This document shows positions 47,954 through 59,336 of a DNA stretch of 64,000 bases, piece after piece. Origin of the DNA: Pseudomonas sp. ATCC 13867 (GTDB lineage Bacteria > Pseudomonadota > Gammaproteobacteria > Pseudomonadales > Pseudomonadaceae); NCBI RefSeq assembly GCF_000349845.1, contig NC_020829.1, positions 4,843,001 through 4,907,000 of the forward strand. The letters are read 5' to 3'. How positions within the stretch are numbered: position 1 is the stretch's first letter; every line of letters starts with the position of its first letter. The notes beneath the pieces are model-generated. The model was not told the DNA's origin. It was given only the letters and a program-made list of their open reading frames with translations, and did no database searches. Made by a program: the position numbers and the translations under genes.

Positions 47954-48526
47954 ATGCAACTGCGCAAAGCCCTCTACAGTATCGCGCTGCTCCTCACCCC
48001 GGCGGTGGCCTTCGCCCATCCCGGCCACGGCGACCACGGCCTGATCGCCGGCCTCGCCCACCCCGTCACCGGCCTCGACCACTTGCTGGCGATGTTCGCC
48101 GTCGGCCTCTGGGCAGCACAGCAGCAAGGCGCTGCACGGCTGGCGCTGCCGTGCACCTTCGTCGCGGCCATGCTGGCCGGCGGGCTGGTGGGCTTCGAAG
48201 GACTGCAGGTGCCATTCATGGAGACCGGCATTGCCGCTTCGGTGCTGGCGCTGGGGCTGTGCGTGGCGCTGGCGGTGCGTCCGCCGCTATTCCTGGCGAT
48301 GGGCGCGACCGCACTGTTCGCCCTCGCCCACGGCGTGGCCCACGGGCTGGAACTGCCGGAGCTGAGCAGTCCGTGGCTGTATGCGGCGGGCTTCGTCGCT
48401 GCCACCGCCGCGCTGCATGCGGCGGGGTACGGGATCGTGCGCGTGCTGCCGCAGGCGGCTTCGTCCCTGGTGCGCTGCGCCGGGTTGGCGTCGGCGGGCG
48501 CCGGGGCGTGGCTGCTGGCGGGCTGA
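47954..48526 (+). CDS. ureJ: HupE/UreJ family nickel-uptake protein
   Basis: 190 residues. Signal peptide to A-F-A, then HPGHGDH and the family motif HPVTGLDHLLAM, followed by about six membrane helices. HupE/UreJ proteins are proposed nickel permeases, which fits its position after ureG. CAGGGAG precedes ATG 47954. The gene is the last of the ureEFG unit. Confidence 0.9.
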   Translation: MQLRKALYSIALLLTPAVAFAHPGHGDHGLIAGLAHPVTGLDHLLAMFAVGLWAAQQQGAARLALPCTFVAAMLAGGLVGFEGLQVPFMETGIAASVLALGLCVALAVRPPLFLAMGATALFALAHGVAHGLELPELSSPWLYAAGFVAATAALHAAGYGIVRVLPQAASSLVRCAGLASAGAGAWLLAG

Positions 48527-48585
48527 GCCGCCGTCATCGGGCTGGCGAGGCAACCCGCTCGCCAGCCACACGCCCCTGCGTGCCG

Positions 48586-49842
48586 TCAGAGTGAAATCGG
48601 GTAGTTGAAGATCAACCGGGTCTGGTCGAAATCGCTGTTGAAGCTGCGCCGGTTGCTGGCGTGGTTGACCCGCACGTTGAGCTTCTTCAGCACCCCGCTC
48701 TGCACCGTGTAGCCCAGTTCCACGTCGCGCTCCCATTCCTTGCCGCCGCTGCCCGCCTTGGTGGTGGCGTTATCACCCTTGCCGTAGCGCACCATGCTCA
48801 CCAGGCCTGGCACACCCACGGCGGCGAAATCGTAGTCGTAGCGCGCCTGCCACGAGCGCTCGTCCTCGTTGGTGAAGTTGCCGTTGAACATGTCGTTGCC
48901 CATCGTCCGCCCGCTGCTGCCGTAGACCGACTGCCACATGCCGGTGCCGCCGACCTTCTGCAGGCCGAGGTAGACCGTGTGCCCGCCGCGATTGGCCGAG
49001 AGCAGCGCGTAGGCGGTGTGGCTGTCGATGTCGCCGGCCAGGGCGCGGCCATCGTCGCGGTCGAAGAACAGGCCGAGGTTGGCGCCCAGCACCCAGTCGC
49101 CCACCGGCTGCTTGTGCAGCAGGTTGAAGTAGCTCTGGGTGTAGATGTCCTCCAGTTGCGCATACCACGCGCCGACCAGGGTGCGCTGGTCGTTGAAGCG
49201 GTACTCCGCGCCAGCGTAGTTGAAGGCATCGGACTTCGCCGTCGGAGCCGACCACGACGACAGGTCCTGCAGGTCCGCCGAGTTGCGCAGGCTGACCTGG
49301 TCGTAGCGCCCGCCGTACAGGCTCACGCCTTCCCACTCGCGCGACACCAGCGCGGCGCCACGGAAGGTCTGCGGCAACAGGCGGCCATCGTCGTAGCGCA
49401 ACACCGGGATGTCCGGGAGCATCTCGCCGATCTTCAGCTCGCTGGCCGACAGCCGCAGCTTCGCCGCCACTGCCACGCGCCCATATTCGTCAGCGGCCTT
49501 GCCGTCGTCATGGACCGGCAGCAGTTCGGAACCACTCTGGTCGCGGCTGCTGTCCAGCTTCACGCCGTACAGGCCCAGGGCGTCGACGCCGAAGCCCAGC
49601 GGGCCACGGGTATAGCCGGAGGTGAATTTGAGAATGAAGCCCTGCGCCCACTCGTTGACCAGGCTCTTGCCGGCGCTGTGGTCGCGGAAATCACGGTTGA
49701 AGGCGTAGTTGCGCAGCACCAGGTCGGTGCGCGCGTCCTCGAAGAAGCCACCCTCCTCGGCGGCCTGTGCGTGGGTGCAGGCCAGGAGCGGCAGGGCCGC
49801 GCAGGCGAGGGACGGCAGTACGCGGGTGTGACGGCTGATCAT
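48586..49842 (-). CDS. OprD-family outer membrane porin, OpdK-like
   Basis: 418 residues with a Sec signal peptide (ends T-H-A-Q-A) and the OprD opening FFEDARTDLVLRNYAFNRDF, then alternating beta-strand pattern to a C-terminal strand ending Y-P-I-S-L. OprD-family channels take up small carboxylates. PAO1 has the vanillate/benzoate porin OpdK (PA4898) at this position. It is the last gene of the mdlC-MFS-ALDH-porin cluster, which supports an aromatic acid substrate. Confidence 0.88.
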   Translation of the reverse strand: MISRHTRVLPSLACAALPLLACTHAQAAEEGGFFEDARTDLVLRNYAFNRDFRDHSAGKSLVNEWAQGFILKFTSGYTRGPLGFGVDALGLYGVKLDSSRDQSGSELLPVHDDGKAADEYGRVAVAAKLRLSASELKIGEMLPDIPVLRYDDGRLLPQTFRGAALVSREWEGVSLYGGRYDQVSLRNSADLQDLSSWSAPTAKSDAFNYAGAEYRFNDQRTLVGAWYAQLEDIYTQSYFNLLHKQPVGDWVLGANLGLFFDRDDGRALAGDIDSHTAYALLSANRGGHTVYLGLQKVGGTGMWQSVYGSSGRTMGNDMFNGNFTNEDERSWQARYDYDFAAVGVPGLVSMVRYGKGDNATTKAGSGGKEWERDVELGYTVQSGVLKKLNVRVNHASNRRSFNSDFDQTRLIFNYPISL

Positions 49843-49938
49843 TGTTATTGTTCTCCGTTTTTTCAGGGGTGCAGCGACCCGGGGCGCGTCCGCGCGGACA
49901 CGCCCTGGGCTGGATCTGAGGTGTTACCGGTCAGGCAT

Positions 49939-51408
49939 TCAGAAGGGGTAGTGACGCGCCTCCCGCTGCACGCTCACCCAGTGGTCGCGGGTGAACTCGT
50001 CGATCGCCCAGTCGCCGTTGAAGCGGCCGAGGCCGGAGTTCTTCTCTCCACCGAATGGCGCGTTGGCCTCGTCGTTGACCGGGATGTCGTTCACATGGGT
50101 CATGCCCGCGTGGATACGGCGGGCGAAGCGCACGCCACGGTCGAGGTCGCGGGTGAACACGGCGCTGGCCAGGCCGTACTCGCTGGCGTTGGCCAGCTCC
50201 AGCGCATGCTCCTCGTCGCGGGCGCGCAGCAGGCCGATCAGCGGGCCGAAGATTTCATCGCGGGCGATCTCCATCTCCGGGCCGACCTCGCCATACACAT
50301 GCGGCGCCAGCAACTGCCCCTGCACGCCACCTTCGTACAGCGGCCTGGCACCCTCGCGGCGCGCCAGGGCCACCTTCTCCAGCAAGCCTTCGAGCTGGCG
50401 CGCATTGATGATCGGGCCAACCGCCGTCTCCGCCAGTTGCGGGTCGCCGACCTTCACCTGCTTCACCCGCTCGACGAAGCGTTCGGCGAAGACGTCGTAC
50501 AGCGCGTCGGCGACGATGATGCGGTTGATCGCCATGCAGATCTGGCCCTGGTGCAGGAACTTGCCGAACACCGCGGCATTCACCGCCTGTTCGAGGTCGG
50601 CGTCTTCCAGCACCACGAACGGGCTGTTGCCGCCCAGCTCCAGCGCCACATGCTTGAGGTGCGCGCCGCCGCTGGCGATACGCCCGATGTTGCGGCCCAC
50701 CGGGGTCGACCCGGTGAAGGTCACCAGCCCCGGCAGCGGATGCTCGACGAACGCATCGCCGATCTCGCTGCCCGCGCCGACCACCACGCTGAGCACGCCG
50801 GCCGGCAGCCCGGCTTCCTCGAAAACCTTCGCCAGCAGCAGGCCGCCGCACACCGGGGTGTCGCTGGCCGGCTTGACCACCACCGCATTGCCCAGCGCCA
50901 GGGCCGGCGCCAGCGAGCGCTGGGTCAGGTGCAGGGGGAAGTTCCACGGGCTGATGACACCCACCACCCCGATGGCACTGCGGTACACGCGGCTTTCCTT
51001 GCCGGGGACGTTGGAGTCGACGATGCGCCCATGCACGCGGCTGGGGAAGGAGGCGGATTCCAGCGTGATGGCGCGCGCCGCACCCCACTCCAGCGTGGCC
51101 TTCAGGCGGGTGCTGCCGGACTCGCGGATGATCCAGTCGATGATCTCCTCGCGGCGCTTGTCGAACACCGCCACCACGCGGTGCAGCAGCGCGGCGCGTT
51201 CCGCCGGCGGCAGCGCGGCCCAGGCCGGCTGCACCTCGGCGGCCTTGCGGTAGGCGGCATCGAGATCGTCGCGGCTGGCCTGGGGAATCTCCACCAGCAG
51301 GCTGCCGTCATACGGATTGCAGTCGCGCAGCGATCTGCCGGTGCTGCCGGTACGCCATTCGCCGGCCAGGGGCTGCAGGTGGAAATCGGTGTAGGTCGAA
51401 GCGGTCAT
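49939..51408 (-). CDS. NAD(P)-dependent aromatic aldehyde dehydrogenase
   Basis: 489 residues. Rossmann segment [13 protein letters not shown], catalytic Glu in [10 protein letters not shown] and catalytic Cys in [12 protein letters not shown] are intact. It would oxidise benzaldehyde produced by the benzoylformate decarboxylase encoded upstream to benzoate; vanillin is an alternative given the adjacent vanillate genes. Not the ALDH3 type of P. putida MdlD. AAGGAG lies eight bases before the start at 51408; 13 bases separate it from the MFS stop. Confidence 0.88.
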   Translation of the reverse strand: MTASTYTDFHLQPLAGEWRTGSTGRSLRDCNPYDGSLLVEIPQASRDDLDAAYRKAAEVQPAWAALPPAERAALLHRVVAVFDKRREEIIDWIIRESGSTRLKATLEWGAARAITLESASFPSRVHGRIVDSNVPGKESRVYRSAIGVVGVISPWNFPLHLTQRSLAPALALGNAVVVKPASDTPVCGGLLLAKVFEEAGLPAGVLSVVVGAGSEIGDAFVEHPLPGLVTFTGSTPVGRNIGRIASGGAHLKHVALELGGNSPFVVLEDADLEQAVNAAVFGKFLHQGQICMAINRIIVADALYDVFAERFVERVKQVKVGDPQLAETAVGPIINARQLEGLLEKVALARREGARPLYEGGVQGQLLAPHVYGEVGPEMEIARDEIFGPLIGLLRARDEEHALELANASEYGLASAVFTRDLDRGVRFARRIHAGMTHVNDIPVNDEANAPFGGEKNSGLGRFNGDWAIDEFTRDHWVSVQREARHYPF

Positions 51409-51421
51409 GGACGTTCTCCTT

Positions 51422-52759
51422 TCAAACGGATTTTTCGCGGGCGACGAAGGCGCCGGCGGACTCGCGCGGTCGCACGCGGATGAAACCGATGGCCAGCGCA
51501 CCCACCACACCGGGCAGGGCGAAGGCGAGGAAGTTCTCCTGGAACGGCAGCTCCAGGGCGAGCAGGCTGCCGCCGAGCATGGGGCCGGCGATGGCGCCGA
51601 GCCGACCGATGCCGGCGGCCCAGCCGACACCGGTGGAGCGCACGTGGGTCGGGTAGAACTGCGCGGCGTAGGCGTGAATCACCGCCAGGGTGCCGATGGT
51701 GGTGGCGCCGGCGATCACCAGCAGCGTGTTGAGCAGCCACGGGCCGGGGTTGATGCCCAGCGCCGCCAGCGAGGCCGCGGCCAGGGCGAAGAACAGCACC
51801 AGCGTGCGCTGGGTGCCCAGGCGGTCGGCGAGCCAGCCACCGAACAGCGCGCCGAGGGTCGCGCCGACGTTCAGGGTGACCAGGAACACCAGGCTGGAGG
51901 TGAGCGGATAGCCGCCGTTGGCCATCAGCTTCGGCAGCCAGGTATTGAGGCCGTAGCTCATCAGCATGCACATGGCGAAGCCGACCCACAGCAGCAAGGT
52001 GCCCAGCGCCTGACCGGCGCCGAACAGTTGCGGCAGGCGCGCCTTTTCGGCATCGGCATCCAGGCTTGCGAGCACCAGCTCGGTGCCGGGACGGTAGGCC
52101 GGGTCGACCTTCACCAGCAGCGCATCGAGCTCGGCGCGACGTCCCTTGAGTTCGAGGAAGGCCGCCGACTCCGGCAGATAGCGCAGCATCAGCGGCACGG
52201 CCAGCACCGGCAGCACAGCCACATAGAACACCGACTGCCAGCCCCACTGCGGGATCAACGCGATACCGACCAGCGCCGACAGCACGGCGCCCACCGAGTA
52301 GAAGCTGGACATCACCGTGATCAGCGTGGCGCGGCGCCCGGCCGGGGCGAACTCGCTGATCAGGTTGACCGCGCTGGGCACCAGTGCGCCCAGCGCCAGG
52401 CCGGTGACGAAACGGCAGGCGCCCAGTTCCAGCGGTGTGCGCGCATGGCCGGTGAGGAACGCGGCGAGGCTCGCCAGCAGGGTCATGAGGATCACCAGAC
52501 GGCGCCGGCCGAAACGGTCGGCCAGCGGCGCCAGCAGCGTCCCGCCGAAGAGCATGCCGAACAACGCGCAACTGCCCAGCGTGCCAGCCTCTACCGGGCT
52601 GAGTTGCCACTCGTGCATCAGCCGTGGCACCACCGAGCCGTACACCACCATGTCGTAGCCGTCGAACAGCATGATGAAGCAGCCCCAGGCGAGGATCAGC
52701 CAGTGGGTGCGGTTGAATCGGGCGGAGTCGATCACCGCCGCAACGGTCGTCTTGTGCAT
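51422..52759 (-). CDS. AAHS-family MFS transporter for aromatic acids
   Basis: 445 residues, twelve helices. The aromatic acid/H+ symporter signature [15 protein letters not shown] (with the essential Asp residues of helix 1) and the MFS loop [10 protein letters not shown] are present, as is [16 protein letters not shown] near helix 11. It probably imports benzoylformate, benzoate or vanillate. The ATG at 52759 follows AGAGGTGG. It is in the cluster after mdlC. Confidence 0.9.
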   Translation of the reverse strand: MHKTTVAAVIDSARFNRTHWLILAWGCFIMLFDGYDMVVYGSVVPRLMHEWQLSPVEAGTLGSCALFGMLFGGTLLAPLADRFGRRRLVILMTLLASLAAFLTGHARTPLELGACRFVTGLALGALVPSAVNLISEFAPAGRRATLITVMSSFYSVGAVLSALVGIALIPQWGWQSVFYVAVLPVLAVPLMLRYLPESAAFLELKGRRAELDALLVKVDPAYRPGTELVLASLDADAEKARLPQLFGAGQALGTLLLWVGFAMCMLMSYGLNTWLPKLMANGGYPLTSSLVFLVTLNVGATLGALFGGWLADRLGTQRTLVLFFALAAASLAALGINPGPWLLNTLLVIAGATTIGTLAVIHAYAAQFYPTHVRSTGVGWAAGIGRLGAIAGPMLGGSLLALELPFQENFLAFALPGVVGALAIGFIRVRPRESAGAFVAREKSV

Positions 52760-52818
52760 AGCCACCTCTTGTTATTTTTGTCGGTCATGGAGAGCGCCCC
52801 AGGCAGGGCGCGCACGCC

Positions 52819-54414
<1,596 letters not shown>

Positions 54415-54470
54415 TCAGGCTCGTTCTTAGGGTTTGCGCTACTCTCGCAGCGGCCTGATAATCGATCAAA

Positions 54471-54489
54471 TCGATAGTCTTTCTATCGA
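54471..54489. promoter_or_regulatory. Candidate LysR operator in the mdlC-lysR spacer
   Basis: Perfect inverted repeat TCGATAG-N5-CTATCGA. Just upstream a second site ATCGAT-N3-ATCGAT (54461-54475) overlaps it. Two LysR sites with one strong palindrome are typical of LysR-controlled divergent promoters. Confidence 0.6.
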
Positions 54490-54515
54490 AAATAAAAACC
54501 ATCTATGTGGATGTC

Positions 54516-55412
54516 ATGGCCCAGACCGACCTCAACCTGATCCGCACCTTCGTCACCCTCTACGAGGCCGGCAGCGTGACCGTCGCCGCCGAACGCCTGT
54601 TCGTCACCCAGCCCTCGGTGAGCTATGCCCTGGCCCGCTTGCGCGAATTGTTCGACGATCCGCTGTTCAGCCGCAGTCGCGACGGCATCCAGCCGACCTT
54701 CGTCGCCGAGCAGTTGTACGGCACCCTGCGCGAGGCGCTGACGCGCATCGAGGGCGCCGTGCAGAGCACCCGCCAGTTCGACCCGGCGAGCACCGAACGA
54801 CGCTTCCGCATCGCCCTCTCCGACCTTGGCGAGCTGGGCTTCCTGCCGCTGATCCTGGCGCGGCTGAACCGTGAGGCGCCGCTGGCCGAGGTGGAGGTGC
54901 TGGCGTTGCAGGTGGATCAGGTCGGCGACTGGCTGGCCAGCGGCAAGGTCGACACCGCCATCTGCCGCCAGGCGGTACCCGGCAGCCGCAGCCAGGTGCT
55001 GATCGAGGAACGCTACGTCTGCCTGCTGAGCGCCGATCACCCGCGCATCGCCGACCGCCTGGACCTCGCCAGTTATCTCGGCGAGCGCCACGTGGTGGTG
55101 ACCCGCACCTCCGGCCACGGGATCGCCGAGGACGTGCTCCAGGCAATGAAGCTGGAGCGCCGCATCGCCCTGCGCGTACCGCACTTCTCGGTGCTGCCGA
55201 AGATCATTCCCGGCACCGACCTGCTGACCATCCTGCCGGCGCAGATCGCCCGCATGTTCGTCACCGAGGGCGGGCTGAAGATGCTCGAACTGCCCTTTGC
55301 CGTGCCAGCGTTCGAGGTCTCCCTGCACTGGCGCGCGAGCAGCGAGCATTCGGCGGCGCTGGACTGGTTCCGCAACACCATCGCCGAGGCGATCATCGAC
55401 GGTCAGCATTGA
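54516..55412 (+). CDS. LysR-type transcriptional regulator
   Basis: 298 residues. HTH at ~5-65 (LNLIRTFVTLYEAGSVTVAAERL then VTQPSVSYALARLRE) and a NodD/aromatic-type effector domain. The start at 54516 (MAQTDLNLIR) is preferred to nearby upstream ATG/GTG codons because it gives the standard N-terminus. It probably activates the divergent mdlC-MFS-ALDH-porin cluster in response to an aromatic acid (inference). Confidence 0.88.
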   Translation: MAQTDLNLIRTFVTLYEAGSVTVAAERLFVTQPSVSYALARLRELFDDPLFSRSRDGIQPTFVAEQLYGTLREALTRIEGAVQSTRQFDPASTERRFRIALSDLGELGFLPLILARLNREAPLAEVEVLALQVDQVGDWLASGKVDTAICRQAVPGSRSQVLIEERYVCLLSADHPRIADRLDLASYLGERHVVVTRTSGHGIAEDVLQAMKLERRIALRVPHFSVLPKIIPGTDLLTILPAQIARMFVTEGGLKMLELPFAVPAFEVSLHWRASSEHSAALDWFRNTIAEAIIDGQH

Positions 55413-55419
55413 CGCGCCC

Positions 55420-56745
55420 TCAGTGCGCGGCCAGCGGCTCGGCGGACCGGGCCGCGGGGCGCAGCCCCAGCAGAACCCCGGCGGCCAGCACGAAGACCAC
55501 GGCGAACAGCCCGTACAGGTGCAGCGGCTGCCAGCCATCGTCGAGCAGCACACCCGCGACGGTCGGCGAGAGAATCGCGCCCAGGCGGCCGACACCGATC
55601 GCCCAGCCCACACCTGTGGCCCGCACGCCGGTCGGATAGACCAGCGGCGACAACGCGTAGAGCCCGGCAATGCAGCCGTTGGCGAACAGACCGATGAGCA
55701 GCCCCAGGCCGAGCGCGGCCGCCAGCGAAGTGGCCGAGGCCAGGAACAGCACCAGCAGCGCGGCGGTGACCAGCATGAAGCCCTGCAGCACCCGCGCCAG
55801 CGGCAGCCGTGCCGACAGCGCGCCGACCAGCGCCGCGCCGAATATCCCGCCGATGCTCAGCAGCACGCCGCCGGTGATGCCTTGCTGCGCGGTCAGGCCG
55901 GCAGCCACCAGCAGCTTCGGCGTCCAGCTCATGATGAAGTAGAAGCCGAACATGGCGAGGAAGAACAGCAGCCAGATCAGCAGGGTCGGACGGCGCAGCT
56001 CGGGCGCCAGCAACTGCAGCATCGCCACCCCGCCCTGCTCGCGGGCACGGGCTTCGGGCAGCGCGTCCAGGCTCGCCAGGCCCAGTCGCCTGGCCAGGGC
56101 GTTGACCCGCGCCAGGGCATTGGCCGGACGGCGCGCCAGCAGGAAGTCGAGGGATTCCGGCAGGCCCGCCAGCACCAGCGGGATGGCCGCCAGGGAAATC
56201 AGGCCGCCGGCGAGGAACACCGAACGCCAGCCCCAATGGTCGATCAGCCACACCGCCAGCAACCCGCCAAAGGTAGCGCCCAGGGCGTAGCCGGTGGATT
56301 GCAGGCTCACCGCCAGGGGCCGCCAGCGCTTGTTGGCGTACTCGGCGGCGATCACGTTGCTGCTGGCGAGGATGCCGCCGATGCCCAGGCCGGTGAGGCC
56401 GCGCAGTAGCGCAAGCTGCGTCGGCGTCTGGCTCAGGGCCGAGAGCAGCATGCCGACACCGCACAGCAGCAGACAGAAGAGGATCAGCGGGCGACGGCCG
56501 AACTGGTCGGCGCGCGGGGCGATGAACAGCGATCCGGCCGCCATGCCGAACAGCCCGGCGCTGAGCAGCAGGCCGACCTGTGCACCGTTCAGGCCCCACT
56601 CGGCGGAGACCGATGCAGCGGTGAAGGCCATCACCAGCACGTCGAAGCCATCGATCATGTTGAGCACGATGCAGACGCCGATGGCAGTCCACTGGAAGCG
56701 GTTCATCGCCCCCTGTTCCAGGGCCCCGCGCAGATCGCGATTCAT
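55420..56745 (-). CDS. vanK: AAHS-family MFS transporter, VanK-like
   Basis: 441 residues, twelve helices. The signature NMIDGFDVLVMAFTA and PRADQFGRRPL loop mark the AAHS family; ATGVGWAIGVGRLGAI resembles the neighbouring AAHS protein at 51422, so the two are paralogues. It is divergent from vanAB with a VanR-like site in its leader, suggesting vanillate or protocatechuate uptake (PAO1 PA4903). GGAGGT lies before the start at 56745. Confidence 0.87.
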   Translation of the reverse strand: MNRDLRGALEQGAMNRFQWTAIGVCIVLNMIDGFDVLVMAFTAASVSAEWGLNGAQVGLLLSAGLFGMAAGSLFIAPRADQFGRRPLILFCLLLCGVGMLLSALSQTPTQLALLRGLTGLGIGGILASSNVIAAEYANKRWRPLAVSLQSTGYALGATFGGLLAVWLIDHWGWRSVFLAGGLISLAAIPLVLAGLPESLDFLLARRPANALARVNALARRLGLASLDALPEARAREQGGVAMLQLLAPELRRPTLLIWLLFFLAMFGFYFIMSWTPKLLVAAGLTAQQGITGGVLLSIGGIFGAALVGALSARLPLARVLQGFMLVTAALLVLFLASATSLAAALGLGLLIGLFANGCIAGLYALSPLVYPTGVRATGVGWAIGVGRLGAILSPTVAGVLLDDGWQPLHLYGLFAVVFVLAAGVLLGLRPAARSAEPLAAH

Positions 56746-56884
56746 GGGCGCACCTCCGCGAGGGAGACACGGTGGAAGGCACAGCGCAGGCAAGGCAGGG
56801 CCGGCATGGCAGATTCCTCTTTTTCTTGTTGTGGAGGCTTGGTGGCGCACACCCTGGCAGCAGTGGACCCCGAAAACAAGCCAG

Positions 56885-56897
56885 ATTGGATCCCAAG
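56885..56897. promoter_or_regulatory. Diverged VanR-like site on the vanK side
   Basis: ATTGGATCCCAAG resembles the operator ATTGGATCCAAT with one inserted base and a changed last base. It lies about 140 bases upstream of the vanK start. Confidence 0.5.
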
Positions 56898-57039
56898 CAA
56901 CCCATAACACGTGCATGCCTGCACCCTGCGCCAGACCGTATCGGAGCCGCGCACCGCCTACACCGGCACCTACAGGCCTCCAGGCGAATTCGTGCGATCA
57001 TCGAACTGATTATTTTTCGAGCACTCGCCCCTCTTCGGG

Positions 57040-57069
57040 TTGACAGGTCTTCGCCTCAAAGCAAACCAT
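57040..57069 (+). promoter_or_regulatory. Candidate vanA promoter
   Basis: A perfect -35 TTGACA (57040-57045). The best -10 candidate at 57064-57069 (AACCAT, 18-base spacing) is weak. The VanR operator overlaps its end, so repressor binding would block initiation. Confidence 0.5.
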
Positions 57070-57079
57070 TGGATCCAAT
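57068..57079. promoter_or_regulatory. VanR operator of vanAB
   Basis: ATTGGATCCAAT is a perfect 12-base palindrome, identical to the VanR operator known from the Caulobacter vanAB promoter. It lies 28 bases before the vanA ATG. Confidence 0.88.
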
Positions 57080-57106
57080 AAAAACCAAAAGATGAGGATC
57101 GCCCCC

Positions 57107-58162
57107 ATGTTTCCGAAGAACGCCTGGTACGTTGCCTGCACGCCCGACGAGATCACCGAGAAGCCCCTGGGGCGGCAGGTGTGCGGCGAGAAGATGGTCT
57201 TCTACCGTGGCGCCGAGGGTCGCGTGGCGGCGCTGGAAGACTTCTGTCCGCACCGTGGCGCGCCGCTGTCGCTGGGCTTCGTCGAGGACGGCAAGCTGAT
57301 CTGCGGCTACCACGGCCTGGCGATGGGCTGCTCGGGCCACACGGAGTCCATGCCCGGCCAGCGCGTGCGCGGTTTCCCGGCGATCCGCAAGTTCGCCGTG
57401 GAAGAACGCTACGGCTTCATCTGGGTCTGGCCGGGCGACGCCGCCGAGGCCGATCCGGCGCTGATCCACCACCTGGAATGGGCCGACAACCCGGACTGGG
57501 CCTACGGCGGCGGCCTGTACCACATCCAGTGCGACTACCGGCTGATGATCGACAACCTCATGGACCTCACCCATGAGACCTACGTGCACGCCAGCAGCAT
57601 TGGCCAGAAGGAGATCGATGAGGCGGCGCCCAAGACCCGCGTGGAAGGTGACGAGGTGATCACCGAGCGGCACATGGAGAACGTCATGGCCCCGCCGTTC
57701 TGGCGCATGGCCCTGCGCGGCAACGGCCTGGCCGACGAGGTGCCGGTGGACCGCTGGCAGATCTGCCGCTTCACCCCGCCCAGCCACGTGCTGATCGAAG
57801 TGGGCGTGGCCCACGCCGGCCACGGCGGCTACCACGCGCCGGCGCAGCACAAGGCGTCGAGCATCGTGGTCGACTTCATCACCCCCGAGACCGAGACCTC
57901 GATCTGGTACTTCTGGGGCATGGCACGCAACTTCCAGCCGCAGGACGCCGCACTCACCGCGACCATTCGCGAGGGACAGGGAAGGATCTTCGGCGAAGAC
58001 CTGGAGATGCTCGAACGGCAGCAGCAGAACCTGCTGCTGCACCCGCAGCGGCAACTGCTGAAGCTGAACATCGATGCCGGCGGCGTGCAGTCGCGGCGCA
58101 TCCTCGAACGGCTCTGCGAAGCCGAGCAGCAGCCCGCCAGTGCGCTCATCGCCAGCGCCTGA
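57107..58162 (+). CDS. vanA: Vanillate O-demethylase oxygenase subunit
   Basis: Rieske oxygenase that demethylates vanillate to protocatechuate and formaldehyde. 351 residues with the Rieske cluster motif CPHRGAP...CGYHGL near the N-terminus and the mononuclear iron site in DLTHETYVH. ATG 57107 matches the family start MFPKNAWYVAC; an in-frame ATG at 57092 would add five residues. Confidence 0.95.
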   Translation: MFPKNAWYVACTPDEITEKPLGRQVCGEKMVFYRGAEGRVAALEDFCPHRGAPLSLGFVEDGKLICGYHGLAMGCSGHTESMPGQRVRGFPAIRKFAVEERYGFIWVWPGDAAEADPALIHHLEWADNPDWAYGGGLYHIQCDYRLMIDNLMDLTHETYVHASSIGQKEIDEAAPKTRVEGDEVITERHMENVMAPPFWRMALRGNGLADEVPVDRWQICRFTPPSHVLIEVGVAHAGHGGYHAPAQHKASSIVVDFITPETETSIWYFWGMARNFQPQDAALTATIREGQGRIFGEDLEMLERQQQNLLLHPQRQLLKLNIDAGGVQSRRILERLCEAEQQPASALIASA

Positions 58163-58214
58163 CTCCCTCTTCCAGCGCCGGCCCGCGAGGCCGGCCAGCC
58201 ACGAGAACATCGCC

Positions 58215-59159
58215 GTGCTAGACGTCGTCATCACCCGCCTCACGCGGGAAACCCCGGACATCCTCAGCCTCGAACTGGCCCGCGCCGATGCCGGCCCCCT
58301 GCCCACCTTCAGCGCCGGTTCGCACATCGACCTGCACCTGCCCAACGGGCTGGTGCGCCAGTACTCGCTGTTCAATGCACCGGAGGAAACCCACCGCTAC
58401 CGCATCGCCGTGCTGCGCTGCGCCGACTCGCGCGGCGGTTCGCTCGCGGTGCACGAACTGGCCGCCGGCCAGGCATTGCGAATCGGCCCGCCGCGCAATC
58501 TGTTCCCTCTCGCCGAGGGCACCGGCCGGCGCCTGCTGCTGGCCGGCGGCATCGGCATCACGCCGCTGCTGAGCATGGCCGAACACCTGGCCCGCCAGGG
58601 CGCCGAATTCGAACTGCACTACTGCGCCCGCTCGGCTGCTCAGGCGGCCTTCGTCGCGCACCTGGCGCAGTGCGAGTTCGCCACCCGAGTGCAATGTCAT
58701 TTCGACGATGGCGACCCGGCGCGACGCCTGGACATGGCGGCGCTGCTGGCGCCCCAGGCAAGCGACGCGCAGCTCTACACCTGCGGCCCGGCCGGCTTCA
58801 TGGCGCACGTGCTGGACAGCGCCCGCGCCCTGGGCTGGGAAGAATCGCGCCTGCACCACGAACATTTCGGCGCCGAAGCGGATGTCGGCGGCGAAGCCTT
58901 CGAGGTGCAGTTGGCGAGCAGCGGCCAGGTGGTGCGCGTGGAGGACGGGCAGAGCGTGGTGGAAGCGCTGCGCGGCGTCGGCGTGGAGGTGCAGGTAGCC
59001 TGCGAACAGGGCATCTGCGGCACCTGCCTGACCCGTGTGCTGGACGGCGTGCCGGAGCACCGGGACCAGTACCTGACAGAGGACGAGCAAGCCGCCAACG
59101 ACCAGTTCACGCCCTGCTGCTCGCGTTCGCGCAGCCCGCGCCTGGTGCTCGACCTGTAG
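58215..59159 (+). CDS. vanB: Vanillate O-demethylase reductase subunit
   Basis: Supplies electrons from NADH to VanA. 314 residues: FMN-binding domain (VRQYSLFNAPEE), NAD domain (LLAGGIGITPLLSMAEHL) and a C-terminal [2Fe-2S] domain (CEQGICGTCLT with a later Cys), the class IA reductase order. The start is the GTG at 58215, preceded by ACGAGAA; no better ATG is available. Confidence 0.95.
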   Translation: MLDVVITRLTRETPDILSLELARADAGPLPTFSAGSHIDLHLPNGLVRQYSLFNAPEETHRYRIAVLRCADSRGGSLAVHELAAGQALRIGPPRNLFPLAEGTGRRLLLAGGIGITPLLSMAEHLARQGAEFELHYCARSAAQAAFVAHLAQCEFATRVQCHFDDGDPARRLDMAALLAPQASDAQLYTCGPAGFMAHVLDSARALGWEESRLHHEHFGAEADVGGEAFEVQLASSGQVVRVEDGQSVVEALRGVGVEVQVACEQGICGTCLTRVLDGVPEHRDQYLTEDEQAANDQFTPCCSRSRSPRLVLDL

Positions 59160-59166
59160 GTGCCAG

Positions 59167-59192
59167 CGGCGGATTACCGCGAGCGGTTATCC
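59167..59192. repeat. Short palindrome after vanB
   Basis: GCGGATTACCGC and GCGGTTATCCGC arms with a short centre, followed by CCTACGC. It is like the palindromes at 27848 and 45690; it may act in termination, but has no T-run. Confidence 0.6.
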
Positions 59193-59336
59193 GCCCTACG
59201 CATAGTGACGAAGGCATCGCCTGCTGGAATCGAAATCAGCCACCGGCAGAGCTTGCGATACCCATCCTGCGAATATGCCGGGACGGTCGCTCCTGCGGGT
59301 GCAGATAGCCTATCGGTGCCGCCAGAACGGCAGTTG

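Larger units (their letters stand above)
56746..57106. other. 361-base divergent control region vanK-vanA
   Basis: No gene is visible. It contains a VanR operator next to the vanA start, a diverged operator towards vanK (56885-56896) and a sigma-70 promoter for vanA. The remainder shows nothing I can name. Confidence 0.7.

Noticed and set aside
48661..51483. 940-codon plus-strand open frame opposite the porin and aldehyde dehydrogenase genes
   Set aside because: It spans two clearly recognised minus-strand genes and has no family resemblance.
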